Origin: Schizophyllum amplum
Lineage: Eukaryota > Basidiomycota > Agaricomycetes > Agaricales > Schizophyllaceae
NCBI GenBank assembly: GCA_007026445.1
Contig: VDMD01000021.1
Span: 186,001-250,000 of the forward strand
DNA: 64,000 nt
Direction of reading: 5' to 3'
The translations under genes and the position numbers were made by a program. The notes under the pieces are model-generated. The model saw only the letters and a list, made by a program, of their open reading frames with translations, did no database searches and was not told the origin of the DNA. Below are positions 32,701 through 42,668 of this stretch, piece by piece (the stretch's first letter is position 1; each line of letters opens with the position of its first letter).

Positions 32701-34458
32701 ACGTTCGAGCCAGACATCAAGGCCATCCCAGAACTTGAGTACCCGGTTTCGAGCACTCTCTTCCGTCAAGACCACCCAAAAGCGTTCAAGCTCGTGCTTG
32801 TACTCGCGTATATCACGCCCCGCCTGCACGCATTGGCGATAGCGGGCGCGACATTTGTCACGGTAGTTCATCGAAAAACAATAGTCAAATAAGTTTCGAA
32901 AGAACTCCTTGAGCCTCGGTGTTCGGCGGGCTTCGCCGAACATCACGTTCTGCGTGTAGAACAATCGCGCCTTGTCTGTAAGGTAGCGAGCGATCATATC
33001 TACCTGACGCGACCACGGGACATGTCCGTCGGTCACATACTGTAGGCTCTCAATGACGAAGCGCCAGAACGCCTCATCGTCCTCATTGCCATCGTATATC
33101 TCGGGTGGCACGGGTCGTAGCTTACTAGACTTAGGTTTGCGACTGTGCACACCCTTGTCAGGTCGCTGCGAGTCCGTGTCGGAGCCCGAGCTATAGCTAT
33201 CGTCATCAGGATCATCTGAATCCGCGGAACCCTTAACTCGTTCCAGAATACTGTCCATGTACTGGGACCAGTAATTACCCTCGTCCCCTTGATAACTGGG
33301 ACGGGTATTGTCTTCGCGTCGTACCGGCATCTCGGTACTGAAGCGAGGCGTGGGAGCAGCTGCAGGGATTGCGGTCCTCGACCGCTCGACTTTGGTCCCG
33401 AAATCACGTGCCGGTTGACTTTCGGTCGGCTGATCCCGTGCACCTCCCTGCGAGCGAGTTTGGTCGCTCATGATCTCCACGAGATCATTGTACTTCCGAG
33501 TCAGCTCCTTGAGCTGCTTATCAAGCTTAGCACTCATTATAGCGTAGTCCGCTAATTCGAGAGTTTTGCGATGAACTTCGTCCCGAAGTTCAGACAGCAA
33601 CGCGATTCCCTCACCATGAGGCGACGCGTGCGACGTGGTAGCCTTGTCAATAGGCGTCAACCCACGACGATTATCTCGTGCAGCAGAATCCCAGATCTGC
33701 TTCTGAATCTCGGGATCCTGTTCTTCCTCAGTGAAGTCAAGATTCCCAAAATTTCTGACATCGGTTCCCTTCCCCTTTCCTGTGGGGTTCGCGATAGGGA
33801 CCGTAGGCTCATCAGACACGTCAGAACGGTCGCCATTGTTACCGTCTGAGTTTTCGTCAACGCCGCGACGCATGCGTACGTTGTGCAAAAACGATCCATT
33901 ACGAGTGTCTAGTGCTCTCTGACTAGCTACACTCGTAGCTCGTATGGCGCGAGGCCCAGTCTGCGCGCGTCCGCCGACGTCAGCGTCCTTGCCATTGTTA
34001 TCACCACCATCGGACATGTTGTCCCCCGGGGGTAACGTAGTATAGACATGCTGCGCGGGAGCGCCGGCTGCCTTGGCCGACTTCGAGCTCGTCTCCAAGA
34101 CGGTCGAAGTTTGGGGCTCCTTGGCCGTCGTGGCTAGGAGACCCCGACGAAGCCCCTCAGCCGTCGTGGCTGAAAGACCTCGACGAGATCCCGCAGCCGT
34201 TGTGGCTGGGAATCCCAACATCCGAGGAGGCTCTGGGGCGCCCTCGGACGTAACAACCCCAGGGCGTCCGTGCCCGGGGTGGGCAAGCGCGTCGTGCACC
34301 TTTGGCCCGAAAGAATTGGACCCGCGGTCCGTACTATCTGTGGAAGCGTGAGTCGTTACTGGCCGTGCCAGGGACTCATCTTCGTGTGGCATCGCAGCGA
34401 CCCCCATGGTCGCAGCAAGCCGTCCAGCTTCATCACGCGTCCGTGATGACTTCGCCAT
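29752..34458 (-). CDS. Retrotransposon polyprotein: Gag, zinc knuckle, RT-connection/RNase H remnant, unknown C-terminal domain
   Basis: The uninterrupted ORF has 1568 codons. The N-terminus is disordered with a threefold repeat around ATTAEGLRRGL (near 34110-34200). A coiled coil follows (LDKQLKELTRKYNDLVEIM). The Gag core contains VPWSRQVDMIARYLTDKARL and a zinc knuckle CFNCESKYHISRNC (CX2CX4HX4C) at about 32395-32436. Only about 130 residues later the sequence is already at the RT thumb/connection (VLGCVVDEQGIRIDPSRVDE), then RNase H-like FLVTDGSKSALSGLVIEGDD and TDHRGLARLLHQHNLSGRQA. The YxDD-type RT active site and a protease DTG/DSG motif are missing. After RNase H there are about 500 residues of low-complexity linker and a basic, helical C-terminal block (INEYCTYSDRVSDCLSAEVP; LARIDLDRGRVKRVP) with no integrase zinc finger or DDE pattern that I can see. 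Confidence 0.9.
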   Translation of the reverse strand: MAKSSRTRDEAGRLAATMGVAAMPHEDESLARPVTTHASTDSTDRGSNSFGPKVHDALAHPGHGRPGVVTSEGAPEPPRMLGFPATTAAGSRRGLSATTAEGLRRGLLATTAKEPQTSTVLETSSKSAKAAGAPAQHVYTTLPPGDNMSDGGDNNGKDADVGGRAQTGPRAIRATSVASQRALDTRNGSFLHNVRMRRGVDENSDGNNGDRSDVSDEPTVPIANPTGKGKGTDVRNFGNLDFTEEEQDPEIQKQIWDSAARDNRRGLTPIDKATTSHASPHGEGIALLSELRDEVHRKTLELADYAIMSAKLDKQLKELTRKYNDLVEIMSDQTRSQGGARDQPTESQPARDFGTKVERSRTAIPAAAPTPRFSTEMPVRREDNTRPSYQGDEGNYWSQYMDSILERVKGSADSDDPDDDSYSSGSDTDSQRPDKGVHSRKPKSSKLRPVPPEIYDGNEDDEAFWRFVIESLQYVTDGHVPWSRQVDMIARYLTDKARLFYTQNVMFGEARRTPRLKEFFRNLFDYCFSMNYRDKCRARYRQCVQAGRDIREYKHELERFWVVLTEESARNRVLKFWDGLDVWLERRLMEDGFNKDIDDFTSTYERAALLWQADQNAQAKTWDWGDDTTSSDDEMYDPPEQGHDDSPPRKPDGGAARQWNRSPELLRQLREEGRCFNCESKYHISRNCPEVDELASRSSYDAPGFAVNTVALEDMARRIDERRAADRRTGSFVDMSVNVISVQQCPVLRDASAAGPVRPTRSAPDGGVAQIVVQSQVPGRHVPRSIVPAVRLGWQPHEAVHDQCSLWADKSSLLDSDVRVLGCVVDEQGIRIDPSRVDEIAKWPSPPSKHLLRGFCGAVGWLADDIAGIEAPLRVLHERCSETHHWEWEFAQRRAFEDCKRLVAANRRIAHRGLELGVDCKPTSSVFLVTDGSKSALSGLVIEGDDWRTGDIIACFSAELSVTQQNYPVHEIEMLAGFTAMQRHRNLLQGLPFTWVTDHRGLARLLHQHNLSGRQARWLGKFGEFDFEEVCPLRANTLLARGLSRICDLDSPGWTRVQSELPSFGEDRSIDFEGWVARPFGTEYKPLAVSACRTKGDLLCYGLSKGPTKALDERARRIAPRGKRGMTLGLLRDAEDGAVAKPLVPSRTLESVLKTQRERLEGGASADQDALVTENNGSHEREVLSHGQSTENGSQPSVLSRPSLQIAERLHLDGTGAGEIENSPVSEPEQTLAAPQTGEPTSDQSHNHALSATSGHDAAPVEDNGGAPYAQSENHADSNVTELAAATQDAHNEEAACAESATELPAMATWPEGKAFKGPRHDHPLTPTLSLIPLYSFLPTIQNDKLLDYTSRGDNKAPSKSGDNGTRKDAMPRVDPSSDPERLTQIAVTPAPGVRRRILHAAWTIIDSRLLIPVYQPDTPPPALPHYTYRRIAFRTINEYCTYSDRVSDCLSAEVPIGYDTIEHIIRDTKIGKILARIDLDRGRVKRVPTDERIPRTLRIADLKGIHEDTEARRRMDELEGKPRELTLKQILVQEATRSEAVLDRVSPARRQAKAERAMEKRKMNDDY

Positions 34459-34685
34459 GATAATGATATATATCCCAGTCGTCGAAAGAGAGAGAAGAAA
34501 AAAAAATTGAAGCTAGAGCCGAGAAAGAACCGTCGAGGTTGAGCGGGTGATCAAGCCGTCGTCCTGACGGGGTATACGAGAGGTAATGAGATAAGCAGAG
34601 GTCGTCGAGTTGTCGCTAGTCGAAGTCGGAGTCGAAGTCGAAGTCGGTGTCGATGTCGAAGACGTTGAGCGAGAGTTCAAAAATA

Positions 34686-34982
34686 TGTAGCGACTGCGTG
34701 TCCGAGCCGAAGCGGCACGGGGTCGATACACGGAAATGGAAGAGAATTCCCACGGTCACGAACTGTAACAACGTCGATTCGTCGAACAGAGGGGAACACT
34801 GTAGGGAACTCTAAAGAAAGTAGGTACTTCGAGCCTCGTATATATACAGGTCTGCTTGCTAAGCAGACCTCAGGGATACTGGAAGGCTGAGTAAGTGCTG
34901 ACTGAGCAGACAGCATGGAAGAAAGCGGCCGTTACTGGTAACGGCAAAGTCCGAGGAGCGGGGCCTGGGCGCGCGCGTCACA
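34686..34982 (-). repeat. 5' LTR (297 bp)
   Basis: Same length and same sequence by eye as the left LTR, including both hairpins. In the element's own orientation this copy carries the promoter. Confidence 0.95.
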
Positions 34983-34987
34983 CATTC
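34983..34987. repeat. Right target-site duplication CATTC
   Basis: Matches 29329-29333 exactly and abuts the LTR end. Confidence 0.9.
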
Positions 34988-36743
34988 ACTCCTCGAATGG
35001 GAACAAATTACGAGTTTCGCGACATTTGATCTTCTCTTGGTAACACCCACGAGCACAGTCAGGATGTGGAGATTTCGATAGTTCACGCTCCGAATTTAGA
35101 ACAGCTGGGCTACACGGCCGCGTAGTCGCAGGGTGATTTTCAGCTATTTTCAGATAATAGGAATCCAGACGTCGACGTTATCCAAAATTCCACTCGCGTA
35201 CGCCTGATTTTCAGGTGTCTCCTTCGCCAGCTGGATTTCAGGTTTGCATGCACATGCTGCAGCGTTTCAGCGCTTTCGGCGCCTGCCGTCGTCCAAATCT
35301 GGTGCTTCACAACGCCACCCAAGCGCCACCAACCTTGAGACCAAACACAGCCAACAGTGATCGCTCAGTCAGCACGGTCACTTGCGTGAAACGACAAGTC
35401 CCGCCGTCTTCTGCCCTTGACGACCATGTCCCTCCTGTGCGCGTCCCAGCGTCCGCCGCTCTTCTCCCCGCCCGCGATCGCTGCCATCCTTTTGACTCCC
35501 TCACCACCGTTATTGTCTGGCCCGAAGTCGAGCCTCGCTTGAACGACGCCGAAGGCACATCTGCGCTGGCGTCTGTCCAGTTGGTGACCGCGCGTGCACA
35601 GAGGGTTCTGCCCGTGCTGGGGTCGAAGATCAAGCCCCTTGGGTCGGTCGATACCAAGCTTGACAAAACGTTCCGGCGAGAGAAGTGGGGTCTCGACGTT
35701 GTTCGGCCCGCCCGATCCCTTTGGCACTGGCACATTGGCCGGTATTTTTTCCCTTGCCAGTCGCTTCGCGCCATTAGCGCTTTTCTACAAGTTTACCGAG
35801 CGCATGCCGCACTGTCGTCTCACGGCCTGCAGCGGTTGTTATCGTTATACCTGACGTTCGCGACACTCAGCGTCGCATGCCCCATCGCACCCGTCGGTGG
35901 GTTATAGCCTTTCATTTTTATATGTGTCTGCACTGATATATGACCTGCCGGTGAGTGCTAGCCACGAGCAACGGATTTCGCTGACGACTGTCTGCAGTTA
36001 TTTGCGCATGCGTTGCCAAGTATCGAAGGTTGACGGACTTCCGGTATGTGGCCTGCTTGTTCCCATTCGGCCCTTCTGACAATACCAACAGTGTCACCTT
36101 CTCTCTCCTCGACATCATGCGTGCAAACCTGGCCCGTACTAACCTGCACCGAGGACAGAGCAGGGGTCAGATGTTTTCGCCCAGTATCCTGCAGTGCGTA
36201 GTATTCAGATTTAGCACACGTAGTATAGACAATATATATATGTGCACGCCCATTACCCAGCTGTGTGCAGCCGTGCAAGCCAGAGAACAGAAGGGAATCC
36301 AGCGCCCCAGCGGCGGTGAACGCGCGCCACGTCCGGAACAACACGAGGCCAACACGTGACTTTCTGCACCTGAAATTCACCCGTTCACCGGCTGGAAATC
36401 AGGTCGTTGGAAGCAGCTGCATATCCGAATATTTGAATCGTATGGATTTCAGACTTCCACGGCCGTTGTGCAGGTGTTGTCGATTCACCCGAAAATCAGG
36501 TGTGGACCGCGCGGCCGTGTATGAATATATGAATGACAAGACCATTGGCATGAAGGGAGGTTGAAGGAACCAGGGCAGTGGATGTCGCAAACTAGACCGG
36601 AGGCACGCGGTTGGAGGACTTGGTCACCAGGCTATCGCAAACGGGCCGATTTGCCGGTCAATCAATTGATCGAAAAAGTTGGAATTTCCCACGATCTTGC
36701 TCATTATATTCCTTCCTCCTCGCCGGCGACGACGGCGTTGACG
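34988..36743. other. Gene-poor region with repeated ATTTTCAGG-type motifs
   Basis: No gene chain was recognised, although open stretches cross 35215-35907 on both strands. The notable feature is an imperfect terminal inverted repeat pair near 35110 and 36520, listed separately. Confidence 0.4.
35110..36521. repeat. Possible terminal-inverted-repeat element, no target duplication seen
   Basis: The left edge reads TACACGGCCGCG, then 11 variable bases, then TGATTTTCAG. The reverse complement of the right edge reads TACACGGCCGCG, 11 variable bases, then TGATTTTCGG. Subterminal copies of CTGATTTTCAGGTG-like motifs recur at both ends. No matching flanks were found, so this is tentative. Confidence 0.4.
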
Positions 36744-38451
36744 ATGTCGAAGACCAACACTCACGTTCTTTACGAGTCGGCCTCCGGCTATGCCATCTTC
36801 GATGTCAAGCTCGCAGAGGACATTGGGCTCAAAACTCCGGCCATGCAGGAGTCCATCGCGGACTTGGCCAAGTTCGGGAAGATGGTTTCTTTGAAGAGCT
36901 TCGTGCCGTTCAAGAGCGCGGCGCAAGCATTGGAGAATGCGAACGATGTATCTGAGGGTGCGTAGCTCTATGCCTCAACGGAAAGCGCCGCTCACACTCA
37001 ACAGGCATCGTGAACGAGCACCTTAAGAACGTCCTCGAGATGAACCTCGGCAAGCCGACGAAGAAGAACCCTATCACCTTGGCGGTCAGCGACAAAAACC
37101 TTGCAGGCGCTGTCCGAGATGCTACTGGCATCCCCTGTCAAGTTTCCGAGCAGGGGGACGATCTCATCCGCGGCATTCGTCTGCACGCCTCCAAGCTCCT
37201 CAAGGGCCTGCAGGCGGATGACCTCACTAAGGCTCAGCTCGGCCTCGGTCATTCCTACTCGCGTTCCAAGCTGAAGTTCAACGTCAACCGCATCGACAAC
37301 ATGATCATCCAAGCCATCGCCCTACTGGACCAGCTCGACAAGGACGTGAATCTATTTTCCATGCGCGCGCGCGAGTGGTATGGGTACCACTTCCCGGAGC
37401 TCGTCCGCATTGTGCCGGACAACTATCTGTACGTGCTCGCGGCCCAATTCATCAAGAACAAGGAGGACCTTACGGAGGAGAGCCTGCCCGAGCTCGCGGA
37501 GATCCTCGAGAACGACGCAGTGGCCGCGCAGAACGTACTCGACGCCGCGCGTGGCTCCATGGGCGCCGCACTCTCCGAGATCGACATGCTCAACGTAACG
37601 ATGCTCGCCACGCGCGTGGCGTCCTTGACGGAGTACCGCAAATCGCTCATCTCATACCTCTCGGAGAAGATGAACCTCGTCGCACCTAGCTTGACGGCGC
37701 TGCTCGGAGAGCGTATTGGCGCGCGGCTGATCAGCCACGCGGGCAGTCTCACGAACCTGAGCAAGTACCCGGCGAGCACGGTGCAGATCCTGGGCGCTGA
37801 GAAGGCGCTGTTCCGCGCGCTGAAGACGAAGGGCAACACGCCCAAGTACGGTCTCATCTACCACTCCTCCTTCATCGGGCGCGCCGGTCCCAAGCACAAG
37901 GGCCGCATATCTCGGTTCCTCGCGAACAAGTGCTCAATAGCGTCGCGTATTGACTGCTATACGGACACGCCCACAGCGAAGTTCGGCGAAGCCCTGCGCA
38001 ATCAGGTTGAGGAGCGGCTCAACTTTTTTGCGACGGGCGAGGCACCGACCAAGAACGCTGAGGCGTTGCGGAAGGTGATCGAGGGGCTCGCTATGGACGA
38101 GGACGAGGACGGCGACGTCGAGATGAACGGTCCGGCGTTGACCACTCTGGCGGCGAGCCCGAAGAAGGAGAAGAAGAAGAAGCGGAAGGCAGACGACATG
38201 GACGTTGACGAAGACGAGGAGCCGGCAGAGAAGAAGGTGAAGCTGTCGAAGGAGGAGAAGAAGGCGCTGAAGAAGGAGAAGAAAAAGGCGGCGAAGGAGT
38301 CGGCGGTGGACGGCGAGGTGCGTGTGATGTTCCGTGTTCTTAGGGTCTACACTGACGTCCATCTCAGGAGCCCTCAAAATCGGACAAGAAAGAGAAGAAG
38401 GAGAAGAAGGAGAAGAAAGAGAAGAAGGAGAAAAAGAAGAAAGCGGCATGA
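36744..38451 (+). CDS. NOP56: Nucleolar protein 56, box C/D snoRNP core
   Basis: Three exons (36744-36957, 37005-38317, 38368-38451) give 536 residues. The N-terminus (HVLYESASGYAIFDVKLAED, SVPF-type FVPFKSAAQALENAN) identifies NOP56 rather than NOP58. The Nop domain is complete: LGLGHSYSRSKLKFNVNRID, NMIIQAIALLDQLDKDVN, REWYGYHFPELV, and the RNA-binding block ISHAGSLTNLSKYPASTVQI, LGAEKALFRALKTKGNTPKY, GLIYHSSFIGRAGPKHKGRI. NOP56 partners with fibrillarin, NOP58 and Snu13 to guide rRNA 2'-O-methylation in the nucleolus. The C-terminus is a Lys/Glu tail (repeated KKEK) crossed by the last intron. Confidence 0.97.
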
Positions 38452-39406
38452 ATGGTCGTTTTAACGCGGCTCTCCTTCCTCTCTTCGTGTTTTCCCTTGC
38501 TGTCGATATCTTCTTTTGTTCCATCTGTATCTCTGGTCCTACCTTTATTGGCGTGTATATAATGTGCTCCAACTTGCTGGTGCTGCCGATTGGTTGGCTC
38601 AGAATCTATACAAGGCCACACAAGTAATGAGTCCCGGTCAGTAAGGACGAGAGGAGGTGGTACAAGGTGGTACATAGACTGCTCATAGTTTCAAATTTGG
38701 TTTCCGGCGGCCAATTCCCCATGGAGAATATCCGCATTGGGATTCCTTTGTTCGTCCGCTTTGCGCATCGGATGAAGCGGGGCCAAATTCTATGTTCTCC
38801 TTTGTTCAAGTCTGTTCTGGTCCCTGAACTTCCTCGGAGCGCCGCATTAGCGCAGCACCTGTGGGACACGTGCCGCGCAAGATTGTGAAATGACGCCAGC
38901 CCGGGAACGCTCTAAACGTACTTGGACGAGACGCACGCACTGGCCTGTCAGCTAGACCGCGTTTGTGGCATGGGTTGGGCATTCCACTCGTTCGTTTCGC
39001 CCGTAAGTATCGAGTATATACCAGCCATGGTACCAATAATCAGGATTCATCACGAGGCAGCTAAATTGTCCTTTGTAAAAGTCGTAAAGCAGGCGAGAAT
39101 ACAGACAGAGTCACCAATTAGGAAAGGGGCGAGAACGTAAACAATGGCGTAACGCAGCACACATAGGCCGATGCTGGAGTGTCAAGAAAGTAGACGTACG
39201 ATAGCGAGTAAGGGGAAGAAGGCATGAGTTCCAGCCAAAAGTTCATGAGTGGACGCGTGCGGCGGTCTGAGGACCACTGTCGGAGGCACCCGGTTTGACG
39301 CTGACATCTGACGCACGAGCAATCTGTGCGCGCAACATGCTGAGCTCTACTGTCTTGCGAGCGAGCTAAGTGCCGATGGTCATTGTTATACCGAGCGAGA
39401 AGACTG
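38452..39406. other. Intergenic, nothing recognised
   Basis: 955 bp without a splice-consistent coding chain. Confidence 0.4.
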
Positions 39407-40462
39407 TCAATGTACACGTACCTCTTCTTTGAGAATATCTTCGCGGTATACACGTTCGTACGCGACTTCAGTGGCCCCCGCGATGGCGTCCCAGGTCTCC
39501 TTTCGCAGTTTCTCAACCACATCGCGCACCTCCCTCAGCGGTCCCGCCGTCCCCGCCATAGAGTCCTCCTCGCGGTCGTGTTGAATGGCGTCGCGCACCT
39601 TATCAAGATTGAGTTCCTCGCCGCTGCGGGTGCTGTTGATCTGACGTCGCAGGACACTGATGATGAAGTCCGTGCTGAGGACGAGGTGGCCCTCTATGGT
39701 GACGATGGGCAGCTTTCCCCACGTGCCCGCGCGTTTGTTCGCCTCGCCGTATCGCATCGGCGGCTGGCCTGCGAGAAGGCGCAGGCTCTCGAATAGGATC
39801 CTCGCATACCACATGCACATGTAATGGAGCAAGCTGTAGTTGCTTGCACGCTCTGTGAGCACATAGGCGACAACTGCACAGTCGACCACGTCCAGCGTGC
39901 CACGCGCAGGCGTGAAGCTGGCGACGCGCTTGTAGTCGTATGACAGCTGCTCGAGGATCTGCGCAATATAAACCCGGTCGAGGTTTCCAGTGTCCTTGCC
40001 CTTGACTTCGCGGGAGGATCCTCTGGACTCGACGTAGAGCGGCACGGATCCCATGAGGGTGTCCTCGTCACCCTGCTGGTCCCGTTTGAGCCGTTCAAAC
40101 TTGGCGATGCGGCGGTCGACGCCGACAGAACCATTCTTGTCAGCGATAGAGTGACTGTACAAGACAATAACCATCTCGTGTGGGATTCTAGCAGAGCTAC
40201 TATCGCGCCTGAAGTGAATGACCTCGTCCACGAGGCATTCACGCAACGTGCGCTCGCGTACTGGGTCGAGGTGATTGTTGTCCTTCACGATGTCCAGGAA
40301 CTGTCGTGGCGTATAGGCGCATGACCGTTCCCCGACGAGGCAAGGGATATATTGGAGAGGCTCGGTCATCGTCTCTGTCGTCTTGTCGGAGTCGGATGGA
40401 GGACTGGAAAACCATTTTCCTAGGGAACGGAGGACTTGCAGTACGTTGAGAGATGATGCCAT
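39407..40462 (-). CDS. Hypothetical protein, 351 residues, single exon
   Basis: The long uninterrupted frame starts MASSLNVLQVLRSLGKWFSS and ends KEEVRVH. It has even hydrophobic spacing, several charged loops and a helical C-terminus (VRDVVEKLRKETWDAIAGAT). A mid-protein hydrophobic segment (NYSLLHYMCMWYARILFESL) looks like a buried helix rather than a clear membrane span. The pattern TIEGHLVLSTDFIISVLRR suggests a folded globular domain. I do not recognise the family; lineage-specific basidiomycete proteins of this kind are common. Short ORFs in other frames on the same strand are shadows. A lack of introns is unusual among its neighbours. Confidence 0.65.
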   Translation of the reverse strand: MASSLNVLQVLRSLGKWFSSPPSDSDKTTETMTEPLQYIPCLVGERSCAYTPRQFLDIVKDNNHLDPVRERTLRECLVDEVIHFRRDSSSARIPHEMVIVLYSHSIADKNGSVGVDRRIAKFERLKRDQQGDEDTLMGSVPLYVESRGSSREVKGKDTGNLDRVYIAQILEQLSYDYKRVASFTPARGTLDVVDCAVVAYVLTERASNYSLLHYMCMWYARILFESLRLLAGQPPMRYGEANKRAGTWGKLPIVTIEGHLVLSTDFIISVLRRQINSTRSGEELNLDKVRDAIQHDREEDSMAGTAGPLREVRDVVEKLRKETWDAIAGATEVAYERVYREDILKEEVRVH

Positions 40463-41312
40463 GTAACCCTACCCGGAAAAGGCCTTAGTCGTTGCTTGAG
40501 AGAAAGAGCCAGCAGACGCACCAATAGCAAAGGCGAGCACGGTGCACAGCTGCAAGGTGGAGCTGATAATGTGGCCTACCGATAGCCTAACTAACGTCTT
40601 GAATGGCGATAGCCGGTTAAAATAGGCCCGGTGTTGGCACTATAGAGTCGGTTGATACGTTGCGCGCTTGCGAAAGGAAAGAAAGGTTGTAAGAACTGAT
40701 ACACGCAACAGCAATCGCCACGGTGATGTTCCCTCGAATGTGTTCAGTGTCTTCAGAGTCGGCCCTGTGCCTTTCTGAAGCACGTACGAGTCACTCGATA
40801 TGGTGGAAACTTTGCTTTTCAGAGCAAAATGCTCTCTAGAAGCATACTTGATGACGGGGAAGGTGCGTAGGAAGCCTGCCTGTGAGAATGATGATGACTT
40901 CTCTCTGAACGCTGCAGACGCCACGAGCACAGCCCTGCGCTTTCCAGCCTTGAGGAAGATGTCGTATGGCTGTACTCGGAATGCCAGTAAACCTCAGTGA
41001 TGTCATAAGCAGTTATCTCACCTCGTTCTGAATGAAGCCCGGTCATCCGTATCAGTGTCATGAACCCGCCCAATCCTCACTAAAAGTGACTTGGCCAGGA
41101 GAAAGCTTATCACGTGTACAAGTTCAACTTAATAATATTAAGAATAACTGGATGATTATTAGACGGAGACTCGGGCCGCCCGGTATATACATACATACGT
41201 CATCGTGCGTTATGAGGCTCGATCGCGTTGGGGCATCGGCCGCTGCCAGCTCTTCGTTTCCCTGAACACTGAATCCCTCTTTCACTGCTCATTATCATCG
41301 GCGCTGCGCACT
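40463..41312. other. Intergenic, nothing recognised
   Basis: 850 bp between divergent genes; it should hold both promoters. Confidence 0.4.
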
Positions 41313-42345
41313 ATGCTTCCTCCCGATCTCAAACAGGCTCGCGGTCTGTACAATGGTACGGAGCGCAATACAAAGTCCAACCAGCAGTGATACAAATACT
41401 TGTGCAGCTGCCAGGAAGTGGTTCGCCATTGCCTCCTTCTGTACTGGGCCTGTCCTTTTGGTTATAAACGCTCCCTTTGGTCGTTTTGCGCTGAAGGACA
41501 ACAATCCCTTCATGCTCGACGGTACGTATGTGCTGTTGTAAATGTCTCCATCGACTGACGTCTGGCTAGGAATCAAGTCATGGATGGTGATGGAGATCGT
41601 CTCACCGGCTTGCTTCCTCTACGCGCTTCTCAAGTCCCCACTGTCCCCCTCCGGCGCGCCTGCCTCTTTCACAGAGCCGCACATGCTCCTAGCCGCGCTG
41701 TACCTTATCCACTACGCCAACCGAGCCGTCATCTCGCCCCTCCGCACCCCCTCCCGCTCCAAATCCCACCTCATCGTCGCCCTTGCAGGCGTCGGCTTCA
41801 ACATCTTCAATGGTTCCCTCATGGGCTCGTACCTGTCCTCCCCAGCCGCGCGCGCGAATCTCACCGGCGCATACACCCGCCCGCTCTTCTACCTCGGCAT
41901 CGCGCTCTGGGCAGTCGGCTTCGCGGGAAACATCGCGCACGATGAGATTCTGCTTAACATCCGACGCAAGGCACAGGACAAGAAGCGCACGGAGAGCGAG
42001 GGAGAGAAGAAGCAGGAGCACTACGCCATACCGCAGGGGCTGCTCTACAAGTACATCTCGTACCCGAACTACTTTTGCGAGTGGGTCGAGTGGACAGGCT
42101 TCGCGTTAGCGGCGGCGCCGGTGCCGGTAGTCTCGCTGAGCGCGTTGACAATGGCGTCAGTCATTCATGCGCTAGTCAAGCCCGCGACGACGTTCTGGCC
42201 GTCGTTGACACCGCCGTATATTTTCCTGCTGAATGAGGTGGTGCTAATGTTGCCTCGGGCTATCCGTGGACACAACTGGTATCACGACAAATTTGGCGAC
42301 CGATACCCGAAGGAGAGGAAGGCGGTCGTGCCGTTCTTGTTGTAA
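41313..42345 (+). CDS. Steroid 5-alpha-reductase-like (3-oxo-5-alpha-steroid 4-dehydrogenase) membrane enzyme
   Basis: Three exons (41313-41355, 41408-41521, 41570-42345) give 310 residues. Family motifs are APFGRFA near the N-terminus, IKSWMVMEIVSPACFLYALL, LYLIHYANRAVISPLRTPSR, VGFAGNIAHDEILLNIRR, and the C-terminal NADPH-site block IPQGLLYKYISYPNYFCEWV, EWTGFALA and HNWYHDKFGDRYPKERKAVV, ending VPFLL. Enzymes of this fold reduce a double bond next to a carbonyl in steroids or in very-long-chain enoyl-CoA, at the ER. The short N-terminus and the FGRF and HDKFGDRYP motifs match the SRD5A1/DET2 side rather than TECR, but substrate is inferred. It has several membrane helices. All junctions are in frame. 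Confidence 0.93.
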
Positions 42346-42668
42346 TACTGTTGTATACGGCCAAAGATACGCCAATGTAGCCAATGTATTCTTGAGCATA
42401 CCCATCATACCCTTGTTACTACTTGGTATACGCAAGCGTCGCCTTAAAGGTGGTTCCAACTCCCCACTGAGCATTGTCCAAGACTTCCTAATCACAAGTT
42501 TCCATTCCCATCGCCATGCGGTCAAACTACCCGTGTGTGCAACCGTGCCACATATTCCAGCGAGTACCAAACATTAATTGTCGGTGACAAAGACATATCT
42601 GTCCTCTTCGGTGGACGTGGTATCGGTGTTCCGCCGTAGCCAGAAGGGCCCTGATTCTCTGCATCAGC
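42346..42668. other. Short convergent intergenic region
   Basis: 323 bp between the reductase stop and the F-box gene's 3' end; nothing recognised. Confidence 0.4.

Larger units (their letters stand above)
29334..34982 (-). mobile_element. LTR retrotransposon, non-autonomous, recently inserted
   Basis: The element is 5649 bp long with identical-looking 297-bp LTRs (29334-29630 and 34686-34982) that begin TG and end CA. It is flanked by a perfect 5-bp target duplication CATTC (29329-29333 and 34983-34987). The coding strand is minus, so the 5' LTR is on the right. A polypurine tract (GGAGGGGGG on the minus strand) abuts the 3' LTR at 29631-29640. No tRNA-type primer site starting TGG is visible beside the 5' LTR. 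The interior is one long ORF with Gag, a zinc knuckle and an RT-connection/RNase H remnant. There is no room for protease or the RT palm, and no integrase. The layout points to a Ty3-like ancestor that moves using another element's enzymes. Confidence 0.93.

Noticed and set aside
35215..35907. 230-codon plus-strand frame and an overlapping 155-codon minus-strand frame
   Set aside because: Neither shows a domain, and several frames are open across the same GC-rich stretch, so no coding claim is justified.
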